Under the pieces are notes generated by a model. It was not told where the DNA came from and ran no database searches. It saw nothing but the letters and a program-made list of their open reading frames with translations. The translations under genes and the position numbers were made by a program. Positions 26,673 through 35,295 of a stretch of 44,802 bases of DNA are shown here, piece after piece (position 1 is the first letter of the stretch; each line of letters starts with the position of its first letter). Source of the DNA: an uncultured Pirellulaceae bacterium (lineage in GTDB: Bacteria > Planctomycetota > Planctomycetia > Pirellulales > Pirellulaceae); assembly GCA_937921995.1 (NCBI GenBank), contig CAKZVF010000270.1, positions 1 through 44,802 of the forward strand. Reading direction: 5' to 3'.

Positions 26673-27623
26673 ATGCGTCATCTGTCTTACGTTTTCGTTT
26701 TCCTCGCGCTGGCATCGCTGACCGTCTCGACCGGTTGCGGCAAATCAAAACGCCATGCCGGAAAAATAACGCGCCCTTTGAATTTGATTGCGACGACCGG
26801 CCAAATTAATTCGGCGCTTTCGGCGATCACCTCAGGCACCGGTGCAACGGTCAAGCTATTTTGCGGACCGGGAGTTGACCCACACTCATTCTCCGCCAGC
26901 ACCAATGACATTCAAGCGATGAAGGACGCCGACGCGATTTTTTATAACGGCTTCCACTTGGAGGCTCGACTGCACGAGCACCTACACGACTTATTCTCAA
27001 GCAAAGCATGGGCAATGTCATCGGCGTTCCCCGAAGATGCAAGACTTGATTGGATCGAAGACGGCCAACAGGATCCTGACGCTCCCTTTGATCCCCACAT
27101 CTGGAACCATCTTCCCGGGTGGTCAGTTTGCGTGCAGGGCCTGACCGAAAAATTGATTGAACTGCAACCCAAGAATGAGGAGATGTTTCGCGCCAACAGC
27201 GAACGCTATATCCAAACTATCGAAGTGACACATCAGTGGGCTACTGAAGCGTTAAACATCATTCCTGAAGAACGCCGGTTCATCGTCAGCGCTCATGACG
27301 CGTTTAACTATTTTGCAAAAGTCTACAATATGCAAACGATGGCCGTGTTGGGAATTGGCAACGAAACCGAAGCCGATATCAAAACGATGCAAGAGGTTGC
27401 GGATATGATTGTTGAAAAAAAAGTCCCCGTCATTTTCTTGGAAGCCATTACCAACCCCAAAATCAGTGTGGCACTAAAAGAAGCGTGTGAAGCCAAAGAC
27501 TGGAAGGTAGAGATTGTCCAGCAACAGCTCTATTCGGACGACCTTGGCGAAAAAGCTCCGCAGAACGATTTCTTGGGAGCATTCCGATCCAACGTTGAAA
27601 TCATTGTGGAGAATCTTAAGTAG
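26673..27623 (+). CDS. Zinc/manganese ABC transporter substrate-binding lipoprotein (ZnuA/TroA-like)
   Basis: This 316-residue protein carries a lipoprotein signal (VFVFLALASLTVSTGC) and the cluster A-I metal-binding fold. Candidate ligands are His in GVDPHSFSAS, His in FDPHIWNHL, His in SAHDAFNYFAKV and the acidic residue in LYSDDLG; the segment FLEAITNPK is also conserved. A histidine rather than glutamate at the third position resembles TroA/ZnuA more than PsaA/MntC, but the metal is not certain. The longer open frame begins with a GTG at 26637; the ATG at 26673 places the lipobox correctly. It is first in a four-gene importer operon. Confidence 0.93.
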   Translation: MRHLSYVFVFLALASLTVSTGCGKSKRHAGKITRPLNLIATTGQINSALSAITSGTGATVKLFCGPGVDPHSFSASTNDIQAMKDADAIFYNGFHLEARLHEHLHDLFSSKAWAMSSAFPEDARLDWIEDGQQDPDAPFDPHIWNHLPGWSVCVQGLTEKLIELQPKNEEMFRANSERYIQTIEVTHQWATEALNIIPEERRFIVSAHDAFNYFAKVYNMQTMAVLGIGNETEADIKTMQEVADMIVEKKVPVIFLEAITNPKISVALKEACEAKDWKVEIVQQQLYSDDLGEKAPQNDFLGAFRSNVEIIVENLK

Positions 27624-27633
27624 GGCCGTTTTT

Positions 27634-27689
27634 CCAAATTCCAAATTCCAAATTCCAAATTCCAAATTCCAAATTCCAAATTCCAAATT
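27634..27689. repeat. Heptanucleotide tandem array (CCAAATT)x8
   Basis: Eight perfect copies of CCAAATT fill most of the gap between the substrate-binding protein gene and the ATPase gene. It directly abuts a second array of different sequence but the same period. Confidence 0.97.
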
Positions 27690-27730
27690 CTGATTTCTGA
27701 TTTCTGATTTCTGATTTCTGATTTCTGATT
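27690..27730. repeat. Heptanucleotide tandem array (CTGATTT)x5.9
   Basis: Five full copies of CTGATTT and a partial sixth follow the CCAAATT array without a gap. The array ends 37 bases before the ATPase start. Read on the minus strand both arrays are open in some frames, which creates false repetitive proteins. Confidence 0.97.
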
Positions 27731-27767
27731 CCCCAACTTCGTCCTCGACGCACATACAAACCAATCC

Positions 27768-28628
27768 ATGTCCGATCCGAATCCTGCCATCGCGATTAAA
27801 GGGCTGACCGTCGCTTACGATTCGGTTCCCGTCCTTTGGAACGTCGATCTCACCATTGAACAGGGTGTGATGATGGGCGTGGTGGGTCCCAACGGTGCAG
27901 GCAAAAGCACACTGCTCAAAGCGGTCTTGGGCGTGGTACCGAAACTGGCGGGCGAAGTCGAAGTCTTGGGCAAACGTTTTCACTCCGATCGGCAGCAAAT
28001 TGGCTACGTTCCTCAGCGGACCAGTGTCGATTGGGATTTTCCAACAACCGTGCTGGATCTGGTGAAGATGGGAACCTACGGACGACTCGGCTGGTTTCGC
28101 CGCCCCGGCGCGAAAGAAAAGTACGATGCCTTGGCGGCGCTGGATCGCTTCGAGATGCGGGAATTCGCCGATCGTCAGATTGGTGAATTATCTGGCGGTC
28201 AACAACAACGCGCTTTTTTGGCCCGCGCCTACGTTCAGGACGCGCCGATCTATTTCCTGGACGAACCCTTCGCCGCGGTCGACGCCACCACCGAAAAAGC
28301 CATCATCCGATTGCTCAAATCCTTGCGAGACGAAGGCAAGACGATTGTCGTCGTTCACCATGACCTGACGACAATCATGGATTACTTTGACGCGATCACT
28401 TTGGTCAATAAGAAGATCATTTCATCGGGACCGGTCGCAACGGCTTTCACCAGTGACCTGTTAAATAAAACTTACGGTGGCCCGATTAAGAACTGTGGCA
28501 TCGACTGCGGGTTTGCCCAACCGCCGGTCCAACTTCGTCATTCCTCAACCCCGACAATTCCGACACCTCCCGCAACATCGTCCACATCAAACGCTCCGGC
28601 TCCCTCTGTCGAGGCCGAAGATGCTTGA
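27768..28628 (+). CDS. Zinc/manganese ABC transporter ATPase (ZnuC/MntB-like)
   Basis: This 286-residue cytoplasmic ATPase powers the metal importer. Walker A is GPNGAGKST (40-48), the signature LSGGQ lies near residue 143, Walker B is IYFLDEP and the switch histidine is in VVVHHD. YVPQRTSVDWDFPTTVLDLV is a Q-loop segment typical of Mn/Zn importers. The last 45 residues are a Pro/Ser/Thr-rich tail (TPTIPTPPATSSTS) not usual for the family. Its TGA stop overlaps the start of the first permease (ATGCTTGA). Expression after the first gene must pass the heptamer arrays. Confidence 0.95.
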   Translation: MSDPNPAIAIKGLTVAYDSVPVLWNVDLTIEQGVMMGVVGPNGAGKSTLLKAVLGVVPKLAGEVEVLGKRFHSDRQQIGYVPQRTSVDWDFPTTVLDLVKMGTYGRLGWFRRPGAKEKYDALAALDRFEMREFADRQIGELSGGQQQRAFLARAYVQDAPIYFLDEPFAAVDATTEKAIIRLLKSLRDEGKTIVVVHHDLTTIMDYFDAITLVNKKIISSGPVATAFTSDLLNKTYGGPIKNCGIDCGFAQPPVQLRHSSTPTIPTPPATSSTSNAPAPSVEAEDA

Positions 28629-29556
28629 GTTCTTTAGCGACCACACGCTGCGGACGGTTTGTCTTGGCACCGCCGGCATCGGAGCGGTCAGCGGTGCGAT
28701 CGGATGTTTTGCTTACCTGCGGAAGCAGAGCCTGATCGGTGATGTGGTGGCCCATTCGTCGTTGCTGGGAATCATGGTCTTTTTTCTGGCAAGCTACCTA
28801 ATCACGGGCGAAGGCAGCAAATCATTAATCGTGTTGATTCCCGGAGCCTTATTGGCGGGGGTGGCCTCTCTGATGTTGACGCGCTGGATTCTGGCTCAGA
28901 CGCGGCTCAAACCAGACAGCGCTTTGGGGGTCATGCTGGCGATCTTTTTTGGAACAGGGATCCTCCTGTTGCGGTGGACTCAGCGCGCCACCCCGAACAT
29001 CCCCGGCAAACGCGGGCTTGAAGACTATCTGTTCGGGATGGCCGCCGCGATGACGCAATCGGATCTCTGGATGATTGGCGTTTTAGGGGTGTCTTCGATT
29101 TTGGTGATGCTGCTGATGTGGAAGGAGTTCAAACTATTTACCTTCGACCCTGTTTTTGCCCAAAGCACAGGTTTAAAAGTACAGTGGATCGACACGCTGA
29201 TGTTGTTGATCCTGGTGGTGGGAATTGTGATCGGCATCCAATCGGTCGGTGTCGTTTTGATGATTGCTTTGTTGGTCACACCCGCCAGCAGCGCTCGTCA
29301 ATGGACGGGGCACTTGGGCACGATGGTTTTGCTGGCCGCAATCTTTGGGGCGATTTGTGGGGGCGCTGGATCCGTATTGAGCGCTAGTTTCTCCAAGGTC
29401 CCTACCGGTCCGGTGATCGTGTTGGTGGCCACGGTGCTGTTTATGGTTTCGCTGACCGCGGCGCCTCGACGAGGACTCATCGCGCGACTGATCAAACGAC
29501 GCAAGCTGGAGAAATCGGCGCAAGTGGTCGCCGAAGGAGGTGAACCATGTCCTTAG
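28621..29556 (+). CDS. Metal ABC transporter permease 1
   Basis: This 311-residue protein is a polytopic permease of the ABC-3 (ZnuB/MntC) family. Typical parts are GAIGCFAYLRKQSLIGDVVAHSSLLG near residues 23-48, LKVQWIDTLMLLILVVGIVIGIQSVGVVLMIALLVTPA-type helices around 180-215, and SARQWTGHLG. The ORF is open further upstream inside the ATPase gene, but the ATG at 28621 overlaps the ATPase stop by eight bases, which is the expected coupled arrangement. It works with the second permease to form the membrane channel. Confidence 0.93.
   Translation: MLEFFSDHTLRTVCLGTAGIGAVSGAIGCFAYLRKQSLIGDVVAHSSLLGIMVFFLASYLITGEGSKSLIVLIPGALLAGVASLMLTRWILAQTRLKPDSALGVMLAIFFGTGILLLRWTQRATPNIPGKRGLEDYLFGMAAAMTQSDLWMIGVLGVSSILVMLLMWKEFKLFTFDPVFAQSTGLKVQWIDTLMLLILVVGIVIGIQSVGVVLMIALLVTPASSARQWTGHLGTMVLLAAIFGAICGGAGSVLSASFSKVPTGPVIVLVATVLFMVSLTAAPRRGLIARLIKRRKLEKSAQVVAEGGEPCP
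29534..29540 (+). promoter_or_regulatory. Strong ribosome binding site for permease 2
   Basis: AAGGAGG is a near-perfect Shine-Dalgarno sequence six bases before the ATG at 29547, within the end of permease 1. It stands out in a window where most genes have weak sites, and supports the chosen start. Confidence 0.85.
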
Positions 29557-30641
29557 TCCTTTGGACGCTAGTGATCGCGGTGCTAACGGCGGTGGTTTGT
29601 TCGCTGTGCGGTGTGTTCCTGGTGGTCAAACACGAATCCATGATCGCCGAAGCGCTCAGCCACGCAGTGCTGCCGGGAATTTTGGTTGCGTTTTTGGTCT
29701 TTCAAGACCGCACGTCACCTTGGTTGATCATCAGCGCCGGTCTATCGGGCCTGCTGATGGTTTGGGTCGTGCAAACCATTCGCAAAACGGGATTGGTTGA
29801 TGGAGACGCGGCGCTGGGGATCGCGTTCTCGGCGCTATTCAGTATAGGTATCATCTGCGCCAACCTCGGACTTCAAAAAGTTCATTTTGATTCGCACTGC
29901 ATCATTGACGGGAATTTGGCGATGGCCGCTTTACGTCCGTTGAAGATCGGCGGAACGGAAATCGCGCCTTATGCGTTCGTCTCGATGGCGACCGTTCTGG
30001 CTTTGTTGGTTGGGTTCATCGCGCTCTTTTATAAAGAGCTGAAGCTGATGATGTTCGATTCGGCGCTGGCTCAAACATTTGGCTTCAGGCCCGCGCTGCT
30101 GCATCTGATTTGGTTAGCCTTGGTTTCCATCACAACTGTCAGCGCCTTCGAAATTGCCGGTTCAATTCTGGTGGTGGCGCTGATGATCGCTCCACCGGCA
30201 ACCGCGTTTTTACTGACCCGCAGGCTAGGTGTGATGCTTACCATTTCCAGCGTCATCGGTGTCATCAGCAGCGTGCTGGGGCTGTATCTTGGGCTGTGGC
30301 TGGATATCGCGCCCACGGGGCCGATTGCATCAGTCGCCGGAATGATTTTCTTGCTGACCGTTCTTCTGGCACCTAAACAAGGAGTCGTTGCCAAGTGGCG
30401 TCGGCGAGGCATTCAGCGCGCGAATCTATTTCAACAGTTGTTGCTGACGAAACTCGATAGCGCTGATAAAAACTGGGTCGACAATGAAACCTTGTCTGGC
30501 GCTGTCGCGTGGACGGACAAGCAGTTCAGCAAAGCACTGGCGGTATGCCGAAACCAAGACTGGATCGACGAATCTTCACTCGGTATCAGCATTACCGACA
30601 AAGGCCGCGACTATCTTGTCGAATCCATGGAGGCGATTTAG
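29547..30641 (+). CDS. Metal ABC transporter permease 2 with C-terminal winged-helix-like domain
   Basis: The first about 285 residues are an ABC-3 family permease: VVKHESMIAEALSHAVLPGI, FKELKLMMFDSALAQTFG-like (FYKELKLMMFDSALAQ) and SILVVALMIAPPATAFLL are diagnostic. The last about 80 residues are soluble and cytoplasmic: QQLLLTKLDSADKNWVDNE, TDKQFSKALAVCRNQDWID and GISITDKGRDYLVESMEAI look like helix-turn-helix with a wing, as in DtxR/MntR-type or PadR-type domains. Extra C-terminal domains occur on some permeases of this family. The gene overlaps permease 1 by ten bases and is last in the importer operon; a fusion gene begins three bases later. Confidence 0.9.
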   Translation: MSLVLWTLVIAVLTAVVCSLCGVFLVVKHESMIAEALSHAVLPGILVAFLVFQDRTSPWLIISAGLSGLLMVWVVQTIRKTGLVDGDAALGIAFSALFSIGIICANLGLQKVHFDSHCIIDGNLAMAALRPLKIGGTEIAPYAFVSMATVLALLVGFIALFYKELKLMMFDSALAQTFGFRPALLHLIWLALVSITTVSAFEIAGSILVVALMIAPPATAFLLTRRLGVMLTISSVIGVISSVLGLYLGLWLDIAPTGPIASVAGMIFLLTVLLAPKQGVVAKWRRRGIQRANLFQQLLLTKLDSADKNWVDNETLSGAVAWTDKQFSKALAVCRNQDWIDESSLGISITDKGRDYLVESMEAI

Positions 30642-30644
30642 CCA

Positions 30645-33512
30645 ATGCAGCGCCAACGGTACTTGATGATCGCCGTCACCGGTTTGGTCGCGATGATCGC
30701 TCAGCTGGTTTGGTACCGCTATGCGTCGCAAATTCTTGGCCAATCGGCACTGACCGTTGCGGCGGTGGTCGCATCGGCGCTTTTTGGATTAGCCGCCGGC
30801 AGCTGGTGGGGTGGGAAACATGCCCGGTTGGCCGCGCCTTGGTACGTTGCGGCCATGGGCCTTGCAGTCTTGCTGGGCCAAGCCTTTTCCTATTGCCTGC
30901 CATCGGTACAGCCATATTTAGCATCGACGCATGCGGGTTGGACCATCGTTGTGGTAGCTCCGTTGTGGGTCATCAACTTCTTTGCCGGAGCCGTGTTTCC
31001 GCGTTTGCTTTCTCAGGAAAATAATTCGCCAGTCGTAGGCGGCCTCAGTGCCGCCGAAACTTTGGGCGGATGTGTCGGAGCCATCTTCACCGGATGCTTT
31101 GCGGTGCAAAACTTTGGCTTAATGCCAACGCTGATCGGTGGCGGGCTATTGGCGCTCGCGACCGGCGTCTTGGGAAGAAAAGAAAAGCGCGATGAAGCGG
31201 TCAGTTCAACGGATCCTCAGATTCAGCAATCCCCTATTGAACTAAGTATCTTGGTCGCCGTCTGCGTGTCGGGAGTTGCGTCTTTAGGCATGGAGGTCGT
31301 TTGGCAGCGGTTACTGATCCTCATCGTTGGAACCGATACGTTCAGTTATGCCATTGTCGTGAACAGTTACCTTTTGGGGATCGCTGTCGGAGCGGCCATC
31401 AGTGGCATTTGGCTTCGCATGCGGCCCGATGTCCTTTCAAAACTGCGGCTGCAATCGGTGGCAATACTACAAGTCTTATCCGCCATCAGCGGCTTAGGTG
31501 TTCTGGTCGTGGTGATCTATTCAGCATCGGGGCCAGGGCAAGCTTGGATCAGCGGGAGTCTTTTCGGATACGATGTTCCGCTGGTGAAGCGGTTGCTGCT
31601 ATGTGGCGGTCTGCTGATTGTGCCGACCGCGCTGCAAGGGGCGCTGTTCCCGTTAATTGTTGACGCAGTGGCAGACAGCCGTTGTGATTTAGCTTCACCC
31701 GGGGGCAAAATTTATGCGACGGTGGCAGTCGGTAATGTTATTGGCGTTTTGATTTGCGGATTCTTTTTGATTCCGCAGTTCGGCCTTCAGGTTTCCGCGG
31801 CGATCCTCGCTGTCGTCGCGACGATCGCTGCTTGGTTGTTGACTCCCAAGAAAATCAGCAACGCATTGTTTGGATTGACGATTCTCGTGTGCGCGTTGTG
31901 TGGTCAGCGTCTACTGTTCAAAGACGCCATCGGCTTGGCGATCAATCCCGAGCAAACGTCCAAATTTTTCTACCGCGAAGGTCCCGCTCACACGGTTTCA
32001 GTTCTGGCCGATAGAACAAACCTCCACCACCGCCGGATGACGGTCGACGGGATCGTGATCGGCCAAAGCGGTAAGAATGCCGAAGAAAAACAATTGATGC
32101 TGGCTCATCTTCCGGCGCTTTTGAACTATCAATCTCATCCGGTTGAAAACGTTGTGGTGATCGGTTTGGGGTCTGGCCTTTTATCGGGAGAGGTGGCTGC
32201 TATTGCGGGTGTGGAATCGGTCAACACGATCGAGCTCTCACCGGCGGTTATCGAGGCCAGCCAATACTTCGCTGATCTGTGGCCCGCGAATCCTGTTGCT
32301 CAAACGAAAATCACGCAAGCCGATGGAATTCACTGGTTAAGCCGCAGCCACGCCGACGCTCAACCGCTGGACGCCATCATCAGCGACGGTAAATCGCGAC
32401 CGGGTCACGTTGGCAACGCGGCTTTCTTTTCCAGCGACTACTATCGCCGGGCCGTGGGTCGGCTGAGCCCCCACGGCAAATTCGTGCAGTGGTTTTCGCT
32501 GGACGCGGCGGTAACAGAGACCCAAACGGTAATGAAAACATTTGCTGAATCATTTCCGCACGCGGCAATTGCCATCGCGGCGCCCGATTCGATCTATCTG
32601 GTAGGCGGTCGGCAGCCGATTGAAATGAAATCAACCAACGCCCAATCCTACCTGAATCTGGCAACGTCAAAGTCACTGAACAAATACCATTGGCGTTCGG
32701 CGGATGACCTGCGTTCGATGGTTTGGCTGAGAATAGACGTTGACGAAGTTTTACTGGGGAGCAGGGGTCCTAATTCACTGAACCGCCCCATCCTTGAGCA
32801 GTTTTCATTTGATACGCGCCCGGAGACATTAACCAACAACAAGATTGAAAATCTCGAGTTGCTCAAGTTATTAGTCAACAATTCCGAAACGGATTCCGGC
32901 CTGTTCACGGATGACTTGCAATCCAATTTAGCATTCACTTCGGCCGCAACTGATTTGATTGAATCCTCCATTTCGGTTTTGAAGCGCGAACAAGGCTGGC
33001 TAGACAAAGCGTCAGCTCAACTGGAACCAGCGCTCAAGACGCTACCGCAACTTCATCGCGGCGTGGTGCTGGCCAATAGCTACCTCGTCGCGGCAGAAAT
33101 GGCATCTGCTAAAAATGACAAACCCGGTGAAATCGCGATGATCAAACGCGCCGCGCAGCTATGTCCCGCCGACGATGAACTTCAATTGAAAATTGGGCAG
33201 CGTCTACTTGTCCTGGGCGACGCTGATTCAGCGCTGCCGCACTTTTTGAACGTCATCGCGTCTCAGCCCAAAAGCCGGTCTGCCAACAAAGGTGCTGCAA
33301 AGGCGCTGGTCAAAATGCAAAAAACCGAATCAGCGCTTCCCTATTTTCAAAAAGCGCTGGCCGCCCCGGAAGCCGCTTTAGATGCCGATTTGATCAGGCT
33401 GAAAAAGGTTTTTGAACTCTCTGAACCAATCGAGCAACCGGTCCCAGGGCAGGATTTGATCGACAGTATGAAGAGGCTGCTCCAAGAGGAAGAATCGTCG
33501 AACGAAAAATAG
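30645..33512 (+). CDS. Membrane-fused spermidine synthase-like protein with TPR tail
   Basis: This 955-residue protein has three parts. Residues 1-430 hold about twelve to fourteen membrane helices (for example GLVAMIAQLVWYRYASQILG, then ASLGMEVVWQRLLILIVG in a repeated half). Residues about 440-660 resemble spermidine synthase: VIGLGSGLLSGEVA is a SAM-binding loop, then VNTIELSPAVIEASQYF, ADGIHWL and DAIISDGKSRPGHVGN. Residues about 790-930 look like tetratricopeptide repeats (ALPHFLNVIASQPKS, ALPYFQKALAAPE). Such fusions are common in planctomycetes; the true substrate is uncertain. The ATG is three bases after the permease stop, so it may be co-transcribed. Confidence 0.85.
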   Translation: MQRQRYLMIAVTGLVAMIAQLVWYRYASQILGQSALTVAAVVASALFGLAAGSWWGGKHARLAAPWYVAAMGLAVLLGQAFSYCLPSVQPYLASTHAGWTIVVVAPLWVINFFAGAVFPRLLSQENNSPVVGGLSAAETLGGCVGAIFTGCFAVQNFGLMPTLIGGGLLALATGVLGRKEKRDEAVSSTDPQIQQSPIELSILVAVCVSGVASLGMEVVWQRLLILIVGTDTFSYAIVVNSYLLGIAVGAAISGIWLRMRPDVLSKLRLQSVAILQVLSAISGLGVLVVVIYSASGPGQAWISGSLFGYDVPLVKRLLLCGGLLIVPTALQGALFPLIVDAVADSRCDLASPGGKIYATVAVGNVIGVLICGFFLIPQFGLQVSAAILAVVATIAAWLLTPKKISNALFGLTILVCALCGQRLLFKDAIGLAINPEQTSKFFYREGPAHTVSVLADRTNLHHRRMTVDGIVIGQSGKNAEEKQLMLAHLPALLNYQSHPVENVVVIGLGSGLLSGEVAAIAGVESVNTIELSPAVIEASQYFADLWPANPVAQTKITQADGIHWLSRSHADAQPLDAIISDGKSRPGHVGNAAFFSSDYYRRAVGRLSPHGKFVQWFSLDAAVTETQTVMKTFAESFPHAAIAIAAPDSIYLVGGRQPIEMKSTNAQSYLNLATSKSLNKYHWRSADDLRSMVWLRIDVDEVLLGSRGPNSLNRPILEQFSFDTRPETLTNNKIENLELLKLLVNNSETDSGLFTDDLQSNLAFTSAATDLIESSISVLKREQGWLDKASAQLEPALKTLPQLHRGVVLANSYLVAAEMASAKNDKPGEIAMIKRAAQLCPADDELQLKIGQRLLVLGDADSALPHFLNVIASQPKSRSANKGAAKALVKMQKTESALPYFQKALAAPEAALDADLIRLKKVFELSEPIEQPVPGQDLIDSMKRLLQEEESSNEK

Positions 33513-33552
33513 AATCGTTATGGACGAAGCAACGAGTCCTGCCATCGGCTCC

Positions 33553-33579
33553 AACGAATGAAACGAATGAAACGAACGC
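33553..33579. repeat. Short 9-base tandem repeat
   Basis: AACGAATGA occurs twice and a third imperfect copy (AACGAACGC) follows, between two convergent genes. It is short and may be chance. Confidence 0.5.
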
Positions 33580-33598
33580 CAAATCAGGATCCGTTTGC

Positions 33599-34522
33599 TC
33601 ACCCATTTCCCAAATCGTCAAACGCTCTTCTTTCTTGAGCCGATTTAGGCTGATGCAGTCCAACGATTGCCAGACCGATCAAACAGGTGACTACCGAGAA
33701 CAAAAGAAAATTGTTCGTCATCGCGATGCCGCATAAAACAATGATCGCAACCACCGAAGCCATCTTGGCGGGCATCAACCACAAAAAGGCACACGCAAGC
33801 TCACTAATAATGACCATCCGTGAATGCCACGTCGCCGCCTCACGCAGTTGCTCCGGCGACAACGAAGCGCGTATCAAATTGTAGAACCAGAAATCGCGGC
33901 TCTCAAAATAGATATCAAACAACACTTGCCCCGACCAATAACCCTGCGTCACTTTGCCCACCGCGCCGCCAAGAAAGATCAGCGACAGAATCACGTGAGA
34001 CAACCAAACAGCGCGCGGGAACAATGATTCAAACGGCTCGTTCAAACGCGTCGCCAGCCACACGCACCACAAAGCGGCCCAGCAGCAACACATAAACGTG
34101 ACATCGTTGAAAGCGGATTGATGAATCGCCAAGATCGCCAGATTCACCAACATCAGCAACGCCGCTAAGACTAAATGCTTTTGTTCTTTGGCAAAAATTG
34201 CCAACAGGCAACCGCTGCATGAGAGTACGTAGGCGACACGTGCTACGGTTTGGCTGCGCAAGAAAGGAGGGAAGAACGAGTCGACGATAGGCAGTGCTTC
34301 GTTCAGGCGGTCAAAGAGAACAAACGCCGAAATCTTCAACGTCAACGAAATCAGAATTCCAACCAGAACCACCTTCAACAGAGACAACGTGTCGCGCCGT
34401 CCCCCCACCTCTGGCAGCAGCTCATTCAAAGCGGCATCAACTTTGGATTCGGGTCGCGTTTTTTCCGAACTGGTTTTGCCGGAATCCGTTTTTCTTAAAT
34501 CCGTTTTGCTGCGATCATTCAT
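33599..34522 (-). CDS. Polytopic membrane protein, HTTM-like
   Basis: This 307-residue protein has a charged Ser/Thr/Lys-rich cytoplasmic start of about 45 residues, then about eight membrane helices. The region LSLIFLGGAVGKVTQGYWSG with DIYFESRDFWFYNLIRASL, followed by HSRMVIISELACAFLWLMPA, resembles HTTM-type (vitamin K-dependent carboxylase-like) membrane domains, though the catalytic lysine is not recognised. I chose the ATG at 34522, which lies in ATGAATGA and overlaps the previous gene's TGA by eight bases; a longer frame to 34600 is possible. The pair is likely translationally coupled. Function unknown. Confidence 0.75.
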   Translation of the reverse strand: MNDRSKTDLRKTDSGKTSSEKTRPESKVDAALNELLPEVGGRRDTLSLLKVVLVGILISLTLKISAFVLFDRLNEALPIVDSFFPPFLRSQTVARVAYVLSCSGCLLAIFAKEQKHLVLAALLMLVNLAILAIHQSAFNDVTFMCCCWAALWCVWLATRLNEPFESLFPRAVWLSHVILSLIFLGGAVGKVTQGYWSGQVLFDIYFESRDFWFYNLIRASLSPEQLREAATWHSRMVIISELACAFLWLMPAKMASVVAIIVLCGIAMTNNFLLFSVVTCLIGLAIVGLHQPKSAQERRAFDDLGNG

Positions 34523-35075
34523 CGCTGCCTCGCCGTTGTGTGCTTGTTTGCTCAACGTCAACTTTCCCCTGACGATCATCTCCCCGATCGCGATACTCAA
34601 ATTGTTGATGGACGCGATTGACCGTCAACTGATCTGGCTGATCGCGGGTGATTTCCCACCGACTGATTAGCGCAGTATCGCCAAAAACAGATTCCATTTC
34701 AAACATGCCAGCGCGGCCTTTTGTAAAAACATAGCGGTAGTCACCGAAGGTTATGAACCGCGCCGGAAAATGGTTCACCGCGAATGAGATGTAGGATGCT
34801 TCGTCGGAATCAAAACGACCCGATTCGTCGATAACATTTGAAAACTTGATTCGATTTTCGAAGTTGTACATCGCCGGAACCGCCTGATGAACGGCCCATT
34901 GCGGGAAAGTGTCCGACGCTAAATGGAATCGTTTTAATGCCGCCTCTTTCATTATCTGAGAAAACAAAATAGAAATCGCCGCGACAGCCACAACGATCAA
35001 AAGTGCGAAAACAGCCACCCCCAACACGTCGCGTTGCCTGACGCTCTGCACCAGAAAACTCCATCCTCTATTCAT
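34515..35075 (-). CDS. Single-pass membrane protein of unknown function, coupled to the HTTM-like gene
   Basis: This 186-residue protein has a short basic start, one membrane helix (VLGVAVFALLIVVAVAAISILFS) and an exported domain of about 130 residues rich in aromatic residues (FAVNHFPARFITFGDYRYVF). A GGAGG site nine bases before the ATG at 35075 decides this start; upstream ATGs at 35096 and 35132 lack one. Its stop overlaps the next gene by eight bases. I recognise no family. The coupling suggests it works with the polytopic protein, perhaps as its exported partner. Confidence 0.7.
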   Translation of the reverse strand: MNRGWSFLVQSVRQRDVLGVAVFALLIVVAVAAISILFSQIMKEAALKRFHLASDTFPQWAVHQAVPAMYNFENRIKFSNVIDESGRFDSDEASYISFAVNHFPARFITFGDYRYVFTKGRAGMFEMESVFGDTALISRWEITRDQPDQLTVNRVHQQFEYRDRGDDRQGKVDVEQTSTQRRGSDE

Positions 35076-35295
35076 CAGATTCAACCTCCGTAGCATTCCA
35101 TCGGCCGCGGGCTTAGAAAATCGCCCCAGCACCGATCACCTATTACGTTCCATCGGGATTTTGCCCTTACGATCCGACCTACTTTTTCAGTCGCACTAAT
35201 TTATCACCAAGCAATGCTTGCAGTTTCTTGCCTAGGCTGCGAAAATAGTTCAAATTACCCTCTCAGGCCCAAATATTGCCCAACGGCTCATCTCC

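Noticed and set aside
27634-27730. Possible CRISPR array
   Set aside because: The units are seven bases long with no spacers; this is a simple tandem repeat.
27474-27998. Minus-strand reading frames across the heptamer arrays
   Set aside because: Their repetitive residues come directly from the CCAAATT and CTGATTT arrays, and they overlap the real operon genes on the plus strand.
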